This document shows, one piece after another, positions 6,422 through 9,357 of a stretch of DNA of 9,357 bases (the stretch's first letter is position 1; each line of letters starts with the position of its first letter). The notes under the pieces are model-generated. The model saw only the letters and a list, made by a program, of their open reading frames with translations. It made no database searches and was not told where the DNA came from. The position numbers and the translations under genes are program-made. The DNA comes from Pirellulaceae bacterium (GTDB taxonomy: Bacteria; Planctomycetota; Planctomycetia; Pirellulales; Pirellulaceae), in NCBI GenBank assembly GCA_022448645.1, contig JAKVBZ010000136.1, positions 1 through 9,357 of the forward strand, in the 5' to 3' direction.

Positions 6422-8002
6422 ATGCAAACACTACGTCAAAGACTAGACGCGACGAACGACTTTCTGATCGGTGTCGAGCTGGTTACCACCCGCGGCACGA
6501 TGAAAGAAACGAAGGCGAAGCGAACCCGCGCCTTAGCGTCCGATTTGACCCATTACGATGCCGTTGATTGGGTGTCGATTACCGACAATGCTGGTGGAAA
6601 CCCAATGCTGAGTCCGGTCGCTTTGGGAAAGAACATCCTGTATGGCGGCAAGGAGGTGTTGATCCATCTTTCTTGTAAGGATTTCAACCGGCACGGTCTG
6701 GAAAGTGAAGCTTGGTCGCTGGCCAGTGAAGGGTTTCACAATATCTTGGCACTTAGCGGTGATTATCCCGCCGACGGTTACCGCGGCCGAGCCAAGCCGG
6801 TATTCGATATCGATTCGGTTGCATTGTTAACGTTGTTGGACGAAATGAATCGAGGACTTGATCGTCCTTCACGTGCCCAAGAAGGCCGCTCCCCCTTAAA
6901 GCCTACGGAATTCTATTTAGGAGCGGTGTCCACGAACTTCAAGCGTCGTGAGAACGAGGTCATGCCTCAACTCTTGAAGCTCGAGAAAAAGGTCGCGGCT
7001 GGTGCGAGGTTCATTATCGCACAGATCGGCTTTGACGCGCGAAAGAGCCATGAGATGTTGGTTTATTTGCGAGAAAAAGGCCACCCGGACGTTCACTTGA
7101 TTGGCAATGTGTTTTTGATGTCTCTGCGCGTGGCCCGATTCTTCCGCAGCCAAAAGATTCCTGGCGTTGTCATTAGTAACGATTTTCTGGAATCCTGCCA
7201 AACGCATGGAGGCGGTCCAGATCGAGGGCAGGCTTTCTTTCGAGAGTTAGCAGCCAAACAAATCGCTATCTTTCGCGGTTTGGGTTATCGCGGCGCCTAC
7301 TTGGGAGGCGTTCACTCGCTACAGGAAATCCAAGCCATCCTGGAACTAGAAGCATCGTATTCGGCTGACGATTGGCGGGACTTTGCCAAGCAAATCCAGT
7401 ATCCATTGAATGACGAATTCTATTTGTACGAACGCGACCCGAGCACGAAACTGACCAAGCCAGGAAAAAAAAGTAGAACCTATGCAGACTCTCTGAAGGC
7501 ACCACGTCGTGCGAGTCGCAATGTGACGTTGGGATATCGGTTTAGCAAATGGGTGCATGACTGGCTGTTCACACCGGGAACCATGTGTTTTCGCTTGGGG
7601 AAGAAACTTTTTGGCTCGGCTCGCAACCCGACTCAGGGTCCCATGGCGTTGCGGGTCATCGAGCATGTCAGCAAATCGACCATGTATGGATGTAGGGATT
7701 GTGGGGACTGTTCGTTACCGGATATCGCATTCCTGTGCCCGGAATCGCAGTGTGCCAAAAACCAGCGGAATGGGCCGTGCGGAGGTACTCGAGACGGAAA
7801 ATGTGAAGTCGAAGAATTTGAGTGCATTTGGGCACGTGCCTACGACCGATTGAAATATGAAGGGCGTGAGCACGAATTGCTGCAAAACGCTCCAGTAATT
7901 CAAGATGAATCCTTACGTGGTACATCCAGTTGGAGTAATATGTTTCTAGGACGCGATCATCACCGGTATGAGTCTTCAGAGGAGCCCGACGGTGGTTCAT
8001 GA
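6422..8002 (+). CDS. Methylenetetrahydrofolate reductase fused to MetV-like Cys-rich C-terminal domain
   Basis: A predicted cytoplasmic flavoenzyme that interconverts methylene- and methyl-tetrahydrofolate. Residues count from ATG 6422 (526 aa). About 1-320 form a MetF-type barrel: VELVTTRG carries Glu19 (E. coli MetF Glu28), LSGDYPADG carries Asp114 (Asp120), and AQIGFD carries Gln201 (Gln183). HLSCKD matches the MetF strand before the FAD-binding loop. The C-terminal region resembles the MTHFR_C/MetV domain of acetogens: cysteines 424, 427, 430, 439, 444, 453, 461 and 468, in CRDCGDC, CPESQC, NGPCGG and GKCEV, would bind zinc or an iron-sulfur cluster. E. coli MetF (about 296 aa) lacks this domain. 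The electron donor is unknown and need not be NADH. The frame is open to TTG 6173, adding 83 residues without family counterpart. I prefer 6422 because it gives the usual N-terminus, though it has no Shine-Dalgarno; ATG 6272 and 6296 are alternatives. Confidence 0.9.
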   Translation: MQTLRQRLDATNDFLIGVELVTTRGTMKETKAKRTRALASDLTHYDAVDWVSITDNAGGNPMLSPVALGKNILYGGKEVLIHLSCKDFNRHGLESEAWSLASEGFHNILALSGDYPADGYRGRAKPVFDIDSVALLTLLDEMNRGLDRPSRAQEGRSPLKPTEFYLGAVSTNFKRRENEVMPQLLKLEKKVAAGARFIIAQIGFDARKSHEMLVYLREKGHPDVHLIGNVFLMSLRVARFFRSQKIPGVVISNDFLESCQTHGGGPDRGQAFFRELAAKQIAIFRGLGYRGAYLGGVHSLQEIQAILELEASYSADDWRDFAKQIQYPLNDEFYLYERDPSTKLTKPGKKSRTYADSLKAPRRASRNVTLGYRFSKWVHDWLFTPGTMCFRLGKKLFGSARNPTQGPMALRVIEHVSKSTMYGCRDCGDCSLPDIAFLCPESQCAKNQRNGPCGGTRDGKCEVEEFECIWARAYDRLKYEGREHELLQNAPVIQDESLRGTSSWSNMFLGRDHHRYESSEEPDGGS

Positions 8003-8119
8003 TTCTGGAGCAACCAACCGTTACGGATTGCATGTGTCTTGATCGCTATGATTACTTGGTGATTCCTCAACTAGAACGTTAAATGTCGATTTTCCGCCGA
8101 TAGACAGCCCGTTAATAAA
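8003..8119. other. Short spacer between the two one-carbon genes
   Basis: This 117-base gap has no open frame of note, no convincing hairpin and no consensus promoter. It is short enough for both genes to share a transcript. The bases before ATG 8120 (CCCGTTAATAAA) contain no Shine-Dalgarno sequence. Confidence 0.4.
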
Positions 8120-9046
8120 ATGTTGCCAACCTCTGACCCTCGCCGCCGATTTCGACTGATTGGCGAACTGATCAACAATTCGTTTGCACGTGCGCGCAAA
8201 GCCTGGAAGGGACGGGATCTCGCTGGATACCAGCGGCTGGCGAAACTACAAACAGAATTAGGAGCTGATTTTCTAACGATTAACCTAGATGGAACGCAAA
8301 AGCTGCGAGTGGAACCCGCAGAGATGTTGGAGTTCGTTCCGCAGGTTATTCCCGCAATCCAGGAAGTGACATCTTTATCCTTGGCATTCGACAATCCCTG
8401 GATTGAGTTTCATCGCGTTTGCTTGGAGCATTACGATCCAGAGAAGGGTGGTCCTCCGATATTTAACTCTTTGGCAGCTTCGCGGGAAGACCTGGAAGGA
8501 ATGTTTCAGCTGATCAAGCAATTCGATACTCACGTGATTGTCATGGCATCCGAAAAGTTTGCCGATTCGGGTGGAGCCCAATGCTTTCGACCAGAGGAGG
8601 TTTATCAGGTCACGCTCCAGTTTGTTGAGATGTTGGCAGAAAAGGCTGATCGATCCAACGACCAAATCATTGTGGATCCGGGGCTTGCTCCTGTCGCCGC
8701 AGACACGTACGGCTTAGTGAATATGGGGTTGGACGCGATGCGAATGATTCGTGAAGATTCTAATTTGGCGGGTATCCACCTGTCGGTAGGATTGACGAAT
8801 TTCTCCTTTGGTGTTCCCTCGCATATTCGTGAAGGGCTGGAAAACGCCTACATTACATTGGCGTTGGAGGCTGGTCTCGATACGGTCCTAGGGAATCCTG
8901 AAAAGGATCTTCGACCTTTGGAAGTAGACGATCGATTTATACAAGTCATTCAGCAGGCCCTTGAGGAAGGGAGAGCTGTCGACGGGGAATCGCAAGAAGA
9001 AGCCGGTTTTCGCCAGTCAGCGCGGATCATGGACCTTTATCGTTAG
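8120..9046 (+). CDS. AcsE/MetH-type pterin-binding methyltransferase
   Basis: A predicted cytoplasmic TIM-barrel enzyme of the pterin-binding (dihydropteroate synthase-like) family, 308 residues. It is closest in motif pattern to methyltetrahydrofolate:corrinoid methyltransferases such as AcsE of acetogens (about 262 aa). The N-terminus IGELIN matches the AcsE start. Asp91 (in FDNPW), Asn116 (in FNSLAAS), Asp186 (in VDPGLAP) and Asn227 (in GLTNFSFG) align with AcsE Asp75, Asn97, Asp160 and Asn199, which bind and activate methyl-tetrahydrofolate. EAGLDTVLGNPEKDL matches the AcsE segment after Asn199. The usual LDxN strand reads LTIN here. The upstream reductase would supply or consume methyl-tetrahydrofolate. 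A folate-synthesis role as FolP is less likely, because the C-terminal motif is of AcsE/MetH type. ATG 8120 lacks a Shine-Dalgarno but fits the family N-terminus. The stop TAG overlaps a possible GTG start of the next gene by one base. Confidence 0.87.
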   Translation: MLPTSDPRRRFRLIGELINNSFARARKAWKGRDLAGYQRLAKLQTELGADFLTINLDGTQKLRVEPAEMLEFVPQVIPAIQEVTSLSLAFDNPWIEFHRVCLEHYDPEKGGPPIFNSLAASREDLEGMFQLIKQFDTHVIVMASEKFADSGGAQCFRPEEVYQVTLQFVEMLAEKADRSNDQIIVDPGLAPVAADTYGLVNMGLDAMRMIREDSNLAGIHLSVGLTNFSFGVPSHIREGLENAYITLALEAGLDTVLGNPEKDLRPLEVDDRFIQVIQQALEEGRAVDGESQEEAGFRQSARIMDLYR

Positions 9047-9057
9047 TGAACGTCGCC

Positions 9058-9357
9058 ATGATACAACAGAACATGGCGGATCTTTCGCAGATTGCCGAAC
9101 AGCTGAGTCGTGCGACGACGGAAGGTCCCATTTGGGTACGTGTCGGTAAGCTCTTTGATGGCAATCAGTCGGAATTGATCGCTCCTGCGGACTTGGTGTT
9201 TGATCCGTTTGGCCTTCGCCATGTGGGGGCGGTCAGAAATCCCCCCGACATGAGTGTTCTGGGACCGAACTGTTCTGGTCCCAATCTGGTACTTAATGAT
9301 TTCACGGCAGTCCCAGCATTAATCGAAGCGCATGCCCATTTGTTTTTGGATGGCGAT
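9058..9357 (+). CDS. Amidohydrolase-superfamily protein, N-terminal part (cut by window end)
   Basis: The frame from ATG 9058 runs open to the window end and gives 100 residues. It has the N-terminal beta-sandwich pattern of metal-dependent amidohydrolases: WVRVGKLFDG near residues 26-35, then the strand and turn FTAVPALIEAHAHLF, in which His92 and His94 form the HxH metal-binding pair at the start of the barrel. The catalytic remainder lies outside the window, so the substrate cannot be inferred. An in-frame GTG at 9046 shares its G with the stop of the methyltransferase gene (TAGTG) and would add four residues and couple translation; ATG 9073 is a further option. None has a strong Shine-Dalgarno. 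The tight spacing indicates co-transcription with the one-carbon genes. Confidence 0.8.
   Translation, partial: MIQQNMADLSQIAEQLSRATTEGPIWVRVGKLFDGNQSELIAPADLVFDPFGLRHVGAVRNPPDMSVLGPNCSGPNLVLNDFTAVPALIEAHAHLFLDGD

Noticed and set aside
8120..9046. FolP dihydropteroate synthase for folate synthesis
   Set aside because: The fold is shared, but the NSLAAS, VDPGLAP and GLTNFS motifs and the segment after them follow AcsE/MetH-type methyltransferases, and the neighbour is a methylenetetrahydrofolate reductase.

Overview
The window looks like a chromosomal segment of a planctomycete, probably of the Pirellulales type. The evidence is a DUF1549/DUF1553 (PSCyt2/PSD1) protein followed directly by a Tat-exported DUF1501 protein, a pair characteristic of Planctomycetota and their relatives. 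Base composition is near 50% GC by eye, and most starts lack a clear Shine-Dalgarno sequence. Every supported gene is on the + strand. No tRNA, rRNA, CRISPR array or insertion sequence was seen.

Layout. Bases 1-33 are probably the last codons of an upstream gene, perhaps a sister permease. Next is an RbsC/RhaQ-type sugar ABC transporter permease (47-1045), likely the last gene of an import operon. After about 220 bases comes a large secreted PSCyt2/PSD1 protein (1264-4356, frame open to 1168). It is followed 45 bases later by the DUF1501 protein (4402-5856). These two probably work together outside the cytoplasm in an uncharacterised, probably degradative process. A non-coding or weakly coding stretch follows (5857-6421). 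It holds four closely packed inverted repeats, one of them an 8-bp stem closed by a GCAA tetraloop.

The right-hand third is a one-carbon block. The first gene joins a MetF-type methylenetetrahydrofolate reductase barrel to a Cys-rich MetV-like C-terminal domain (6422-8002, frame open to 6173). The second is an AcsE/MetH-type pterin-binding methyltransferase (8120-9046) that keeps all four residues known to matter in the acetogen enzyme AcsE. The third is the start of an amidohydrolase-superfamily protein (from 9046 or 9058, cut by the window end).

Together the first two would make methyl-tetrahydrofolate and pass its methyl group to or from a corrinoid carrier. In this form the pair resembles the methyl branch of the acetogenic Wood-Ljungdahl pathway more than ordinary methionine synthesis. 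No corrinoid protein or other partner is visible in the window, so the methyl donor or acceptor is unknown. The best candidates for something undescribed are this one-carbon block and the structured leader-like region before it.
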